DNA of 26,741 nt. Origin: UBA10646 sp003456175 (lineage in GTDB: Bacteria > Bacteroidota > Bacteroidia > Chitinophagales > Chitinophagaceae). How positions within the stretch are numbered: position 1 is the stretch's first letter; each line of letters starts with the position of its first letter. Position numbers and translations under genes: made by a program. Location of the stretch: contig DALYLQ010000036.1 of assembly GCA_031976225.1 (NCBI GenBank), positions 1 to 26,741 of the forward strand, in the 5' to 3' direction. Below, in pieces: positions 1 through 7,728 of this stretch. Below the pieces are notes generated by a model. The model had not been told where the DNA came from and did not search any database. It worked only from the letters and a program-made list of their open reading frames with translations.

Positions 1-110
1 TGTATGGTACCCAACTGTAGTGCTAAAGATTCTAACAAACCGAGTGAACCAAGTGGTTTTGTTTTGGTATTGATAATATGTTGTAGTTGTGTAACAGAGA
101 ACGGTTGCAT
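1..110 (-). CDS. cobT: CobT, nicotinate-nucleotide:dimethylbenzimidazole phosphoribosyltransferase, N-terminal fragment
   Basis: Only the first 36 codons are inside the window; the gene continues past base 1. The ATG is at 110-108 on the minus strand. The visible peptide contains NTKTKPLGSLGLLESLALQL (residues 14-33). This matches the well-known N-terminal KTKPLGSLG-LE-LA signature of CobT, which transfers the ribosyl-phosphate of nicotinate mononucleotide to the lower base of cobalamin in nucleotide-loop assembly. It lies 56 bases after the btuB stop on the same strand, so it is probably the second gene of the riboswitch-controlled unit, with a stem-loop in between. There is no clear Shine-Dalgarno; an A/T-rich stretch precedes the ATG, as is common in Bacteroidota. 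The assignment rests on the signature only, since most of the protein is not visible. Confidence 0.85.
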   Translation of the reverse strand, partial: MQPFSVTQLQHIINTKTKPLGSLGLLESLALQLGTI

Positions 111-123
111 GTAAATTTTTTTA

Positions 124-164
124 TTTTCTATCGCTGCTGGAAAGTGCCAAACAGCGATAGAAAA
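124..164 (-). terminator. Stem-loop between btuB and cobT
   Basis: A perfect 13-bp inverted repeat (TTTTCTATCGCTG at 124-136, CAGCGATAGAAAA at 152-164) has a 15-base loop, starting three bases after the btuB stop. Read leftward it is followed by AAAATAAAAAAATTT rather than a clean T-run, so full termination is doubtful. It may act as a weak terminator, an RNA-stabilising 3' hairpin or a processing site that sets the btuB:cobT ratio. Confidence 0.55.
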
Positions 165-166
165 AA

Positions 167-2110
167 TTACCAATTTGCGGTTATGCCTATTTGTGCCAAA
201 CGAGGCATTGCAGCAAAACCTCTGATATCAAAAAACTTTTGACCAAACATGTTTTGTACATCTGCAAATACTTTTACATGTTCATTAATGGTATAGCTTG
301 CATAAGCACTAAACAGCGTATAATCACTAAGTGCAACATCGGCTCTACGGAAGCCCCCTACATCGAAGCGACTACTTACATAACGTACCTCAACACTAAA
401 CTGCAAGGTGCTAATAGGTGTGTAGTTGATACTTGCATTAACACTGTGTTTTGGTCGGCGTAATAAATAACTATACTGTATCGTATCTCTTAAGCTGGCT
501 CTGTTTTGTGTTGTTTCTTTAGCATCTAAGTACGTGTAATTGGCATTGATGCTCCATTTACCCGTAAGGGCTATATTGGCTTCTACCTCTACCCCTTGTA
601 CCTTTTGAGTAATGAAGTTGAAATATTTGTTACTGATATAATTGTAATCAATACCATTATCAATGATGCGATTAAAATATACGGTTCTAATACTGGTGTT
701 TTGCTTACGATATGCTACCCCCAATTCGTAATTAGTGCTTTCTTCGGCTGCAAGGTTTCGGTTACCACTAAAGCCATCATACAATTGAAAAATGGAAGGA
801 CTTTTAAACCCAGTTGAAACACTTCCAAATACACGCCAATATTTATGAAATGCGTAGCTTGGATTGAAGGTATAAGTATTGTTATTACCATAACGGCTAT
901 GCACATTCAAACGACCGCCTATTTCTACAAATAACTTTTGATTTTTACTAGCATAATTCAACGATGCATACACCGATGTTTGCGACAAGCTTGTGTCTTT
1001 AAAATCGGTATTGAACGGACCAAAACTGCTCAAGCTGCGGTATTGATTGTTCATATTGTTATATCGAAAATCGCCACCTTGTACAAGTGTGAATCCACTA
1101 CCAAGTTGGATGGCTGCATACAACTCCGCAAATTTTGAATCGCCATTATAATCGTTCGTCATATACTTGGTAAAGCCTGGCCTATCAATACTATCGTTAG
1201 TGTAATTACGCTGTATACGAGTATATTGAAAATTACCCGTAAGGGTAATCATATCATTCTTAAATGTAAAACCACTGCCAGCATTGAGCATTCTGTTGCG
1301 AATGATAAAATCTTTTTCATCGTTAAAGGCTCCGGCATCTATATCAGCAATGTAGTTGCTGCTTTGTATAAAGCTTCTAATATGTAGTTGCTTAGTAGCT
1401 GCATATTGTAACGTACCACTGATAACATTACCATTATAACCATCATCATCGAAGCCTTTGGCAGCAGTGCTATCGTAAGCACTAGTGAAACCATTAGTAC
1501 CAATATGTGCATAGCGAACATTGTATTGTAGCTTGCCGACTTTACCAAATAATTGTGTACTGCTACGCAACGTATTTAAGCTTCCATAACTCAAAGTTGT
1601 TTTCACATTAACGGGCTTACGAACATTATTTTTTGTTGTAATAATATTGATAACACCTGCAATAGCATCGCTGCCATATAGCGTACTTTGAGCACCACGG
1701 CATACTTCTATTTGCTCAATATCATTCAAACTAAAAAGATTAATATCAAAATCATTAGTAATATTACTTGGGTCGGTTACAGGTATATCATCAATAAGAA
1801 TCAAGGTGCGGCCAGCATTGGCTCCACGAGTAAATATTGTTTGAACACTACCCGGTGCATTATATGCCCCTGCTACTACAATACCTGCTTGTTCTGTTAG
1901 CAATTGCCCAAGGTTTTTGCCTGCATTTTTTTCGAGTGTTGCTTTATCAATAACAGTAATTACTTTACCAGTAGTACTTTGCTTTTGCTCGTACCGATTA
2001 GCAGTAACAATAAGTGGTTCTAAGATTTGTGTGGCGGTATCTTTTTGTTGTGCCAGCAAATGCGTTGCTACTATTACAGCAACTGTTGTAAGCATGAATT
2101 TTTTGCTCAT
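167..2110 (-). CDS. btuB: BtuB-like TonB-dependent vitamin B12 receptor
   Basis: This 647-residue outer-membrane receptor is predicted to take up cobalamin or a related corrinoid using TonB energy. A signal peptide (MSKKFMLTTVAVIVATHLLA) precedes the mature protein. The plug domain spans about residues 30-160 and contains a TonB-box-like EPLIVTANR, a TRGANAGRTLILIDDIPV segment and the plug end GSDAIAGVINIITTK. A beta-barrel with alternating aromatic strands follows and ends in ITANW, with the terminal aromatic residue typical of outer-membrane barrels. The length fits BtuB (about 600-650). The strongest functional evidence is the complete cobalamin riboswitch upstream and the cobT start downstream. 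The coding sequence holds two palindromes related to the dispersed repeat (557-570 and 1232-1249). Confidence 0.9.
   Translation of the reverse strand: MSKKFMLTTVAVIVATHLLAQQKDTATQILEPLIVTANRYEQKQSTTGKVITVIDKATLEKNAGKNLGQLLTEQAGIVVAGAYNAPGSVQTIFTRGANAGRTLILIDDIPVTDPSNITNDFDINLFSLNDIEQIEVCRGAQSTLYGSDAIAGVINIITTKNNVRKPVNVKTTLSYGSLNTLRSSTQLFGKVGKLQYNVRYAHIGTNGFTSAYDSTAAKGFDDDGYNGNVISGTLQYAATKQLHIRSFIQSSNYIADIDAGAFNDEKDFIIRNRMLNAGSGFTFKNDMITLTGNFQYTRIQRNYTNDSIDRPGFTKYMTNDYNGDSKFAELYAAIQLGSGFTLVQGGDFRYNNMNNQYRSLSSFGPFNTDFKDTSLSQTSVYASLNYASKNQKLFVEIGGRLNVHSRYGNNNTYTFNPSYAFHKYWRVFGSVSTGFKSPSIFQLYDGFSGNRNLAAEESTNYELGVAYRKQNTSIRTVYFNRIIDNGIDYNYISNKYFNFITQKVQGVEVEANIALTGKWSINANYTYLDAKETTQNRASLRDTIQYSYLLRRPKHSVNASINYTPISTLQFSVEVRYVSSRFDVGGFRRADVALSDYTLFSAYASYTINEHVKVFADVQNMFGQKFFDIRGFAAMPRLAQIGITANW
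557..570 (+). repeat. Palindrome related to the dispersed repeat, in btuB
   Basis: TTTACCCGTAAGGG with CA upstream is the core with one inserted C on the left and one more G on the right, which keeps the inverted symmetry (CCCGTAAGGG). It is coding. Confidence 0.5.
1232..1249. repeat. Perfect 18-base palindrome in btuB
   Basis: ATTACCC-GTAA-GGGTAAT has perfect 7-bp arms around the same GTAA centre as the dispersed repeat. It encodes part of MITLTGNFQ in a barrel strand. Confidence 0.55.
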
Positions 2111-2230
2111 TCTTCTAATATTTTTTGGTTAGAAAGAATGAACTTTCAGTAATAAAAACGTAGAAATGCAAGGGCAGACCTGCAGCATCTGCAAAAACAC
2201 TTCTTCTGCTTTTCCTCCGAAAGCTCAAGA

Positions 2231-2420
2231 TAGTTATTGGCTTGGCAGGTCTTCTGGCTTTTAGCACCTTTTCGCAGCCTTCCCGTTGTTCACAGTGGCA
2301 AAAGATGGTGGCGAACAGATTATTTACCTTACGGTAAAAGCTAATTACAGCTACGGGGATAGCGTAAGACTTTCACTTACTTCCCTTTTAATTGTAGCGT
2401 TGAAAAAATATCAACAACTA
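2231..2420 (-). promoter_or_regulatory. Cobalamin (B12) riboswitch upstream of btuB
   Basis: On the minus strand all core elements appear in order: AAAGGGAAGTAAGTGAAAGTC, CCCCGTAGCTGTAA, GCCACTG (plus 2293-2299), GGGAAGG and the B12 box AGCCAGAAGACCTGCC (plus 2244-2259). A P1 helix can form between TAGTTGTT (plus 2413-2420) and AATAACTA (plus 2231-2238) with one G-U pair. A copy of the dispersed palindrome (2323-2338) lies in the variable arm between the conserved blocks. Downstream, GCAGGTCT (plus 2176-2183) is an 8-base perfect complement of AGACCTGC in the B12 box. It could serve as the expression-platform switch strand. No T-run terminator is seen, so the platform type is unresolved. Confidence 0.95.
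2323..2338. repeat. Dispersed palindrome, copy inside the B12 riboswitch
   Basis: TTTACCTTACGGTAAA is a perfect 6-bp inverted repeat around TTAC. It contains the exact core in minus orientation (CCTTACGGTAAA, 2327-2338). It sits in the peripheral arm of the riboswitch, where extra sequence is tolerated. Confidence 0.9.
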
Positions 2421-2436
2421 CAAACCAAAACCTTTG

Positions 2437-2469
2437 CAAATGTATATACGTTTGTAAAGAACCCACAAA
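2437..2469 (-). promoter_or_regulatory. Bacteroidota-type promoter for the btuB leader
   Basis: On the minus strand, TTTG (plus 2466-2469) is followed after 21 bases by TACATTTG (plus 2437-2444). This fits the TTTG-N19-21-TAnnTTTG primary promoter of Bacteroidota. Transcription would begin near 2430, about ten bases before the P1 helix of the riboswitch. A second box, TACGTTTG (2447-2454), faces the other way and could serve the acyltransferase operon, but it has no matching -33 element. Confidence 0.65.
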
Positions 2470-2484
2470 TTAATTTATTCAACA

Positions 2485-2498
2485 TTTACCGTAAGGTT
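2485..2498 (+). repeat. Dispersed palindrome, copy before the acyltransferase operon
   Basis: TTTACCGTAAGGTT holds the exact core at 2485-2496 and is preceded by the extended CA. It lies 16 bases upstream of the acyltransferase ATG, between the divergent btuB and acyltransferase units. Confidence 0.9.
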
Positions 2499-2514
2499 AT
2501 TAACGTTTGAAATA

Positions 2515-3618
2515 ATGCACGATAAGCAAGAGCACTTACCGTTTTTAACAGGACTACGATTTATTGCAGCCTTTATGGTATTTGTACACCACTTTCCATT
2601 ACCTGAAGAACGTGTTGGTACATTTTTATATGCATTTCAATCGGAACTGTACATTGGTGTTACTGTATTCTTTGTGTTGAGTGGGTTTTTAATTACGTAT
2701 CGTTACTATGAAAAACCAATTGTTTGGCAAACCTATTTGGCGAACCGATTTGCCAGAATCTATCCGATGTATTTGCTATTCACGTTAGGAGCTTTTTTTA
2801 TTGGTACGAAGTTCTCTCATATTATAGATGTATATAAAATAACAGAAGGTAATTTCATTACATCACTTTTTTTAAACCTCACCTTAACGAAAGCTTTTTT
2901 TAGCGATTATATTTTCACTGGTATGGCACAGGGCTGGACGCTTACACTTGAGGAATGTTTTTACGTAAGTGCACCTATACTATTCATTTACTTACGTAAA
3001 AAAAGATGGTGGCAATTAGTAGCCATTTTATATGCAATTGGAATTACATGTGTACTTATAGGAAAACAGATTACATGGGGTGGATTTTTTAAAGATTGGA
3101 TGTATTTATGTACCAGTACTTTCTTCGGACGATGTTTTGATTTTTTAATAGGTATGTACTTATGTATTTTGTATTTGAAGAGAAATACTACAGCAACACC
3201 ATCTTTCCCCTGGATGACACTTCTTGGCAACTTAAGCATTGTAATTGCAGTAACATTACTTGTATTTGTAAGGAGTAATGATAGTATCTATCCATTTGGA
3301 CTTTTCACATGGCCGGGCGTAGTTATTAATAATGTATTAGTACCTATGGCAGTGGCTTTACTCATGTGGGGCTTACTCACAGAGAAAAGCTGGTTGCAAC
3401 AACTCTTAGCAACATCGATTTTTGATGTACTTGGCAAAAGCTCTTACGTGTTTTACCTACTACACATGGGTTGGTTATCGAGTTTATTACTAATGGTTAC
3501 CAAACGTTACTATCTTCATTTGCCGGCATTGATTTTATTGAGTATTGCCTTGTACTACTTAATAGAAAAACCCGCTAACCGATGGATACGGCAACAATTC
3601 AACGCTAATACTAAATAA
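2515..3618 (+). CDS. Acyltransferase-3 family membrane protein (OafA/YrhL-like)
   Basis: This 367-residue integral membrane protein probably transfers an acyl group, often acetyl, to a sugar or other cell-surface substrate. The N-terminus, LPFLTGLRFIAAFMVFVHHF, is the classic first helix of the family, with TG-R and the conserved histidine. A conserved segment, TLEECFYVSAPILFIYL, follows near residues 144-160. About ten hydrophobic segments are visible, and the protein ends in the usual E-KP-N-W motif (IEKPANRW). The substrate cannot be read from the sequence. The stop is only five bases before the permease start, so it opens a three-gene operon with the permease and lyase. No signs of truncation are seen. 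Confidence 0.88.
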   Translation: MHDKQEHLPFLTGLRFIAAFMVFVHHFPLPEERVGTFLYAFQSELYIGVTVFFVLSGFLITYRYYEKPIVWQTYLANRFARIYPMYLLFTLGAFFIGTKFSHIIDVYKITEGNFITSLFLNLTLTKAFFSDYIFTGMAQGWTLTLEECFYVSAPILFIYLRKKRWWQLVAILYAIGITCVLIGKQITWGGFFKDWMYLCTSTFFGRCFDFLIGMYLCILYLKRNTTATPSFPWMTLLGNLSIVIAVTLLVFVRSNDSIYPFGLFTWPGVVINNVLVPMAVALLMWGLLTEKSWLQQLLATSIFDVLGKSSYVFYLLHMGWLSSLLLMVTKRYYLHLPALILLSIALYYLIEKPANRWIRQQFNANTK

Positions 3619-3623
3619 ATAAT

Positions 3624-4943
3624 ATGAAACATCAGCTAAAGCTATTCAGCTTTATCATGATTGTGGTAGGCCTCGTGATAGGTATGGGAATTTTTAGAAC
3701 AGCAGCCACTAGTGCTAAATATGCCATTGAACCAAGCGTATATTTTAGTGCTTGGATTGTTGGTGGTATTATTGCCCTTTGTGGCGCCCTCACCTATGCC
3801 GAAATTGGTAGTAGATACCCAGTTACAGGTGGCTACTACAAAGTGTTTTCTTATGCCTACCACCCCAGTATTGCTTTTGCGATTAACTGCATCATTCTGG
3901 TTTCAAATGCTGCTAGCTTAAGCAGCGTAGCACTTATCGGTGTAGGTTATTTTACCAGATTGTTTCCCGAATATCAGTTCACCAATACGCACATTGCAAG
4001 TATTAGTGCCATAGCAATTGTTTTGTTTTACTTCATCAATCTTAAAGGACTCAAACTAAGTGCTACAGCACAAAACATATTAATGCTTATTAAAATCGGC
4101 ATGTTGCTATTACTGGTAGGAGCCTTGTTATTTCCCAATGCTTACGCCACCAATACAACACCTATTTTTAGTGGTACTGCTAAAGCAACCGACTGGATCA
4201 AAAGTTTAGGTATTAGCCTTGTAGCTGTAAGCTTTACCTATGGTGGCTATCAGCAAACCATCAACTTTGGCAATGAGGTTGCGAACCCTGCAAAGAATAT
4301 ACCTAAAGGTATTTTCGGTGGCATTCTTATCATCATAAGTTTATACTTACTTGTTAATATTAGCTATTACAACATCATTGGTTTCACTAACATGCAAAAC
4401 GAGAGAGATATTGCTTATGTAGTAGTTGATAAAATTTTAGGTACAAAAGGGGCACTTATTTTCAGCTTCTTTTTATTCATTGGTGTTTTAAGCTATGTGA
4501 ACGCACTACTCATGAGCAACCCTCGTGTTATGTATGCCATGAGTACAGAAGGCAGCTTACCGAAATGGTTTGGCAAAGAAAATAGTAACGGTGTACTTAC
4601 AACATCACTTACCGTGTTCACTATTATTTGCATCATCATTCTTTTCTTTTCCCAAGAGTTTGAAGAGATTCTCAGCTTCACTATTTTCTTAGATTGCTTT
4701 GGAATGATTGCAAGCAGTGCTACTATTTTCAAACTGCGCAAAAACACAACATATCTTAATAATACTGGTATCTATCAAATGAAGCTATTCCCACTGCTAC
4801 CCATTGTATTTATGATTGCCTATGCATTTGTTGGTATTAGCATTGCCATTGATAAACCTCAAACAGCACTTATTGGTGCGGGGGTATTACTTGCTTTTAT
4901 GGCGCTTTATTTCTTACGTAAAAAATCTACAACAACCCACTAA
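3624..4943 (+). CDS. APC-superfamily amino-acid permease
   Basis: A 439-residue inner-membrane transporter with about twelve hydrophobic segments. The first helix carries GLVIGMGIFRTAA, the G-x-G-I-F unwound-helix motif that binds the amino-acid backbone in the APC/LAT fold. A second typical region is ALCGALTYAEIGSRYPVTGGYY, shown here in two parts as ALTYAEIGSRYP and VTGGYY. SFTYGGYQQTINFGNEVANP near residues 201-220 corresponds to helix 6 and the following loop in the family. Substrate specificity is not readable. Its position nine bases before a MetC-like lyase suggests a sulfur amino acid or cystathionine-like substrate, but this is inference from context. Confidence 0.9.
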   Translation: MKHQLKLFSFIMIVVGLVIGMGIFRTAATSAKYAIEPSVYFSAWIVGGIIALCGALTYAEIGSRYPVTGGYYKVFSYAYHPSIAFAINCIILVSNAASLSSVALIGVGYFTRLFPEYQFTNTHIASISAIAIVLFYFINLKGLKLSATAQNILMLIKIGMLLLLVGALLFPNAYATNTTPIFSGTAKATDWIKSLGISLVAVSFTYGGYQQTINFGNEVANPAKNIPKGIFGGILIIISLYLLVNISYYNIIGFTNMQNERDIAYVVVDKILGTKGALIFSFFLFIGVLSYVNALLMSNPRVMYAMSTEGSLPKWFGKENSNGVLTTSLTVFTIICIIILFFSQEFEEILSFTIFLDCFGMIASSATIFKLRKNTTYLNNTGIYQMKLFPLLPIVFMIAYAFVGISIAIDKPQTALIGAGVLLAFMALYFLRKKSTTTH

Positions 4944-4952
4944 AATCATCAT

Positions 4953-6122
4953 ATGCAGCTTTCAGAAATCATTAATAGTTTAGGTGAAGAACGTGAGCAT
5001 TACTTCAATGCTATGACGCCGCCGATTATGCAAACCAGCAATTTCGCATTCAATACTGTTGCCGATTTGCGCCAAGCATTTGCTAACGAGTATGGCAGCT
5101 ATCTATACAGCAGAGGTATTAACCCTACCGTAGATATACTTCGAAAAAAATTAGCTGCTTTAGATAATGCCGAAGATTGCCTCGTATTCAACAGTGGCGA
5201 TGCTGCTATTACTGCTTGTGTAATGGCCAACCTTAATGCCGGCGATCATGCTATTGCCATTAATAACCCATACACCTGGGCTAAAAAGTTATTTGCCGAA
5301 ACCCTGCCACGTTTTGGTATACAAACCACTTTCATCAACGGCACCGATATCAACAACTACCTAAACGCAATACAACCTAATACTAAACTCATTTACTTAG
5401 AAAGTCCGAACAGCTTCACCTATGAGCTACAACCATTGGCCGAGGTAGCCCAACTGGCCAAGCAACACAATATCGTAACCATTATTGATAACACCTACTG
5501 CACGCCACTGTACCAACAACCTATTAGTATAGGCATCGATATCAGCATTCAAATCGCCAGTAAATACATTAGCGGCCATAGCGATGTTGTTGCTGGTGTA
5601 GCCTGTGGTAGCAAAGCCATGATGCAAAAAATATTCGATAACGAATACAATACCATGGGCAATTGCATTATGCCCTTCAATGCTTGGCTGCTGCTGCGTG
5701 GCCTTCGCACCCTACCGATTCGATTAAAACACATTATCGAAACATCGGCAGCGGTAGTCGCTTATTTAGAGCAACATCCAATAGTTGAACGCATATTATT
5801 TCCAACGCATCCTAGTTTTCCGCAGCAAGCACTCGCCTTACGGCAAATGAAAGTAGCATTCGGGTTAGTAACCTTTGTGCTCAAAGCAAATAACTTACAA
5901 CAAGTAGAAGCTTTCTGCGAGGGCTTGCAGCATATTGCCATGGCAGTAAGTTGGGGCGGCCACGAAAGCTTAATCATGCCCAAAGCAGCTTTTACAACCC
6001 ACACAGAGTTCGATGCCAACAACGAACAACATCGTATGATACGCCTCTACATGGGTTTAGAAACTGCCGACTATATTATCAACGATCTAGAACGTGGTTT
6101 TGCGGCTATGCAAAAAAGCTAA
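4953..6122 (+). CDS. Cys/Met-metabolism PLP lyase, MetC (cystathionine beta-lyase)-like
   Basis: A 389-residue PLP enzyme of the trans-sulfuration family. The predicted Schiff-base lysine is K204 in IASKYISGHSDVVAG, and D179 in IIDNTYCTP should contact the pyridine nitrogen. YSRGINPTVDIL (52-63) is the family's phosphate/substrate segment. The phrases YLESPNSFTYELQ, IGIDISIQIASKY and AVSWGGHESLIMP look more like cystathionine beta-lyase than gamma-lyase or gamma-synthase. A methionine gamma-lyase-like role is not excluded. It ends the acyltransferase-permease-lyase operon. An exact copy of the dispersed palindrome (5836-5847) is read in frame as part of ALRQM. Another copy lies 17 bases after the stop. 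Confidence 0.85.
   Translation: MQLSEIINSLGEEREHYFNAMTPPIMQTSNFAFNTVADLRQAFANEYGSYLYSRGINPTVDILRKKLAALDNAEDCLVFNSGDAAITACVMANLNAGDHAIAINNPYTWAKKLFAETLPRFGIQTTFINGTDINNYLNAIQPNTKLIYLESPNSFTYELQPLAEVAQLAKQHNIVTIIDNTYCTPLYQQPISIGIDISIQIASKYISGHSDVVAGVACGSKAMMQKIFDNEYNTMGNCIMPFNAWLLLRGLRTLPIRLKHIIETSAAVVAYLEQHPIVERILFPTHPSFPQQALALRQMKVAFGLVTFVLKANNLQQVEAFCEGLQHIAMAVSWGGHESLIMPKAAFTTHTEFDANNEQHRMIRLYMGLETADYIINDLERGFAAMQKS
5836..5847 (-). repeat. Dispersed palindrome, G variant, inside the lyase gene
   Basis: CCTTACGGCAAA, extended to CCTTACGGCAAATG, is the reverse complement of CATTTGCCGTAAGG. It lies in the coding sequence and starts at the second base of a codon. Confidence 0.85.
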
Positions 6123-6139
6123 TGCAAAGTGCAATCGCA

Positions 6140-6151
6140 TTTACCGTAAGG
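6140..6151 (+). repeat. Dispersed palindrome after the lyase stop
   Basis: Exact TTTACCGTAAGG with the CA extension, 17 bases downstream of the lyase stop codon. No other terminator-like hairpin was found in the 112 bases between the lyase and the TolC gene. Confidence 0.9.
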
Positions 6152-6222
6152 GTATAAATAACCTCTTAATGGGGCAAAATACCGCTTATCTAAAAGCACT
6201 GTGCTACTAAGCAAGGTGCAAA

Positions 6223-6230
6223 TACTTTTG
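6223..6230 (+). promoter_or_regulatory. -7 box directly before the TolC-type gene
   Basis: TACTTTTG matches TAnnTTTG and is separated from the ATG by four bases (AAAT), so the mRNA would be nearly leaderless. No clear TTTG lies at the -33 distance. The same spacing is seen before the EamA gene. Confidence 0.5.
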
Positions 6231-6234
6231 AAAT

Positions 6235-7695
6235 ATGCTTAGGAAATTAATCATACTCTTAACCCTTGCTGGTTCAACTACCATAGCCAGCGCTCAAGAA
6301 ACTTGGACGCTCCGCCGTATGGTAGACCATGCCATGCAACAGAATATATCTGTTAAACAGGCCGATGTTCAGGCACGTATTCAAGCCTTGGTGCTACAAC
6401 AAGCCAAGTATAACCAATTACCAAGTGCTAGCTTCGGAACCGGACTTGGTATGCAATTTGGCCGTAGTATTGACCCTACCACTAACCAGTTCACCACAAC
6501 CCAGTTATTATTTAATAACCTTTCGGTAAATGGTGGTATACAATTGTACAATGCCGGTCAAATCAAAAACAACATCGCTTATAGTGCACTATTGGTACAA
6601 GCAAGCTTGGCCGATAAAGCCAAAGCTGCTAACGATATTGCTTTAAGCGTTTGTAATTTTTATCTGCAAGCCTTAGCAGCACGTGAACAAGTAAAAATTA
6701 GTGCTGTACAAATCGGACAAACTAAGGCTCAACTAGATATTACCCGCAAGCGAGTGGAAGCGGGTAACCTACCAGAACTGAATGTTGCAGAATTAGAAGC
6801 ACAACTTGCCAACGATTCATCGAACTACATTACCAGCGAGGTTAATTTCCAACAAGCTGTGTTAAGCTTGAAGGCTTTGCTTAATCTGAATATGGCAGAA
6901 CCTTTTGCTATTGATACACCATCCGTTAATAACATTCCACTACAGGGCTTATTAGATTTACAGCCCGATTATGTGTATAATCTTGCACGTAATAACCAAC
7001 CACAACAATTAGGCGATAGCCTACGTATTGCCGCAGCTAAGCAAAACATTAAAATTGTACGTGCAGGGTTTTATCCAACCGTCTCTTTTGGCTATAACCT
7101 AACATCGGCATTTGCCAATACACTAAAAACAATAGATCCAAGTTCATTTGCTATTACGGGTGCAGCACCTACAGGCTCTTTTGTAACGGTAGGTGGTACA
7201 AATTATGCAGTACTAGAACCAACAGTTGCTTTTAAAACCATGCAACGCAATTTTGGTCAGTGGTGGGATGGTTATGGCCGTCAGGTAGATCAAAACTTTC
7301 GCCAAAGCGTAGCTTTTCAAGTGAATGTTCCCATCTTTAATAACGCTAATAATACTCGCATTAGTTACAACCGTGCTAAGTTAGATGTGCAAAATCAGCA
7401 GTTAGTGCAGCAAGGAAACCTTCAAAAACTACAACAAGATATTTACACAGCTTATACTGCTGCCGAAGCAGCCATGCGTAGGTTTTATGCAGGACAAAAA
7501 AGCGTAGAAAGTGCTCAAAAAGCCTATGAATTTGCCTTAAAACGTTACGACGCAGGCCTGCTTCCTACTATAGATTTAATTACCAACCAGAACAACTTAC
7601 TCAGAGCTAAATTGCAGCAACTCAACAATCAGTACGATTACATCTTCCGAATGAAGTTGCTCGAATTTTATAAAGGTCAAGGCCTACAACTCTAA
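6235..7695 (+). CDS. TolC-family outer-membrane efflux channel
   Basis: A 486-residue protein with signal peptide MLRKLIILLTLAGSTTIASA. The mature part has the duplicated outer-membrane efflux (OEP) layout: long helical segments rich in Q, A, N and K, alternating with short beta segments. Examples are ARIQALVLQQAKYNQLPSAS and, in the second repeat, FALKRYDAGLLPTIDLITNQ. The first half-repeat includes LDITRKRVEAGNLPELNVAE, the family's R-x-x-x-G turn. It forms the trimeric exit duct of an RND-, ABC- or MFS-type efflux or secretion system. The adaptor gene follows after 33 bases, so the two are co-transcribed. No pump gene is adjacent. Confidence 0.9.
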   Translation: MLRKLIILLTLAGSTTIASAQETWTLRRMVDHAMQQNISVKQADVQARIQALVLQQAKYNQLPSASFGTGLGMQFGRSIDPTTNQFTTTQLLFNNLSVNGGIQLYNAGQIKNNIAYSALLVQASLADKAKAANDIALSVCNFYLQALAAREQVKISAVQIGQTKAQLDITRKRVEAGNLPELNVAELEAQLANDSSNYITSEVNFQQAVLSLKALLNLNMAEPFAIDTPSVNNIPLQGLLDLQPDYVYNLARNNQPQQLGDSLRIAAAKQNIKIVRAGFYPTVSFGYNLTSAFANTLKTIDPSSFAITGAAPTGSFVTVGGTNYAVLEPTVAFKTMQRNFGQWWDGYGRQVDQNFRQSVAFQVNVPIFNNANNTRISYNRAKLDVQNQQLVQQGNLQKLQQDIYTAYTAAEAAMRRFYAGQKSVESAQKAYEFALKRYDAGLLPTIDLITNQNNLLRAKLQQLNNQYDYIFRMKLLEFYKGQGLQL

Positions 7696-7728
7696 ACCAA
7701 CTTACAAACAACACGAACTATTAAGTAT

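Noticed and set aside
2286..2510. Small open frame on the plus strand opposite the B12 riboswitch
   Set aside because: It is fully explained by the riboswitch and promoter on the minus strand and shows no protein signature.
2987..3002. TTTACTTACGTAAAA palindrome in the acyltransferase gene
   Set aside because: It has a different centre (no CCGTAAGG core) and is explained by A/T-rich coding sequence (IYLRKK).
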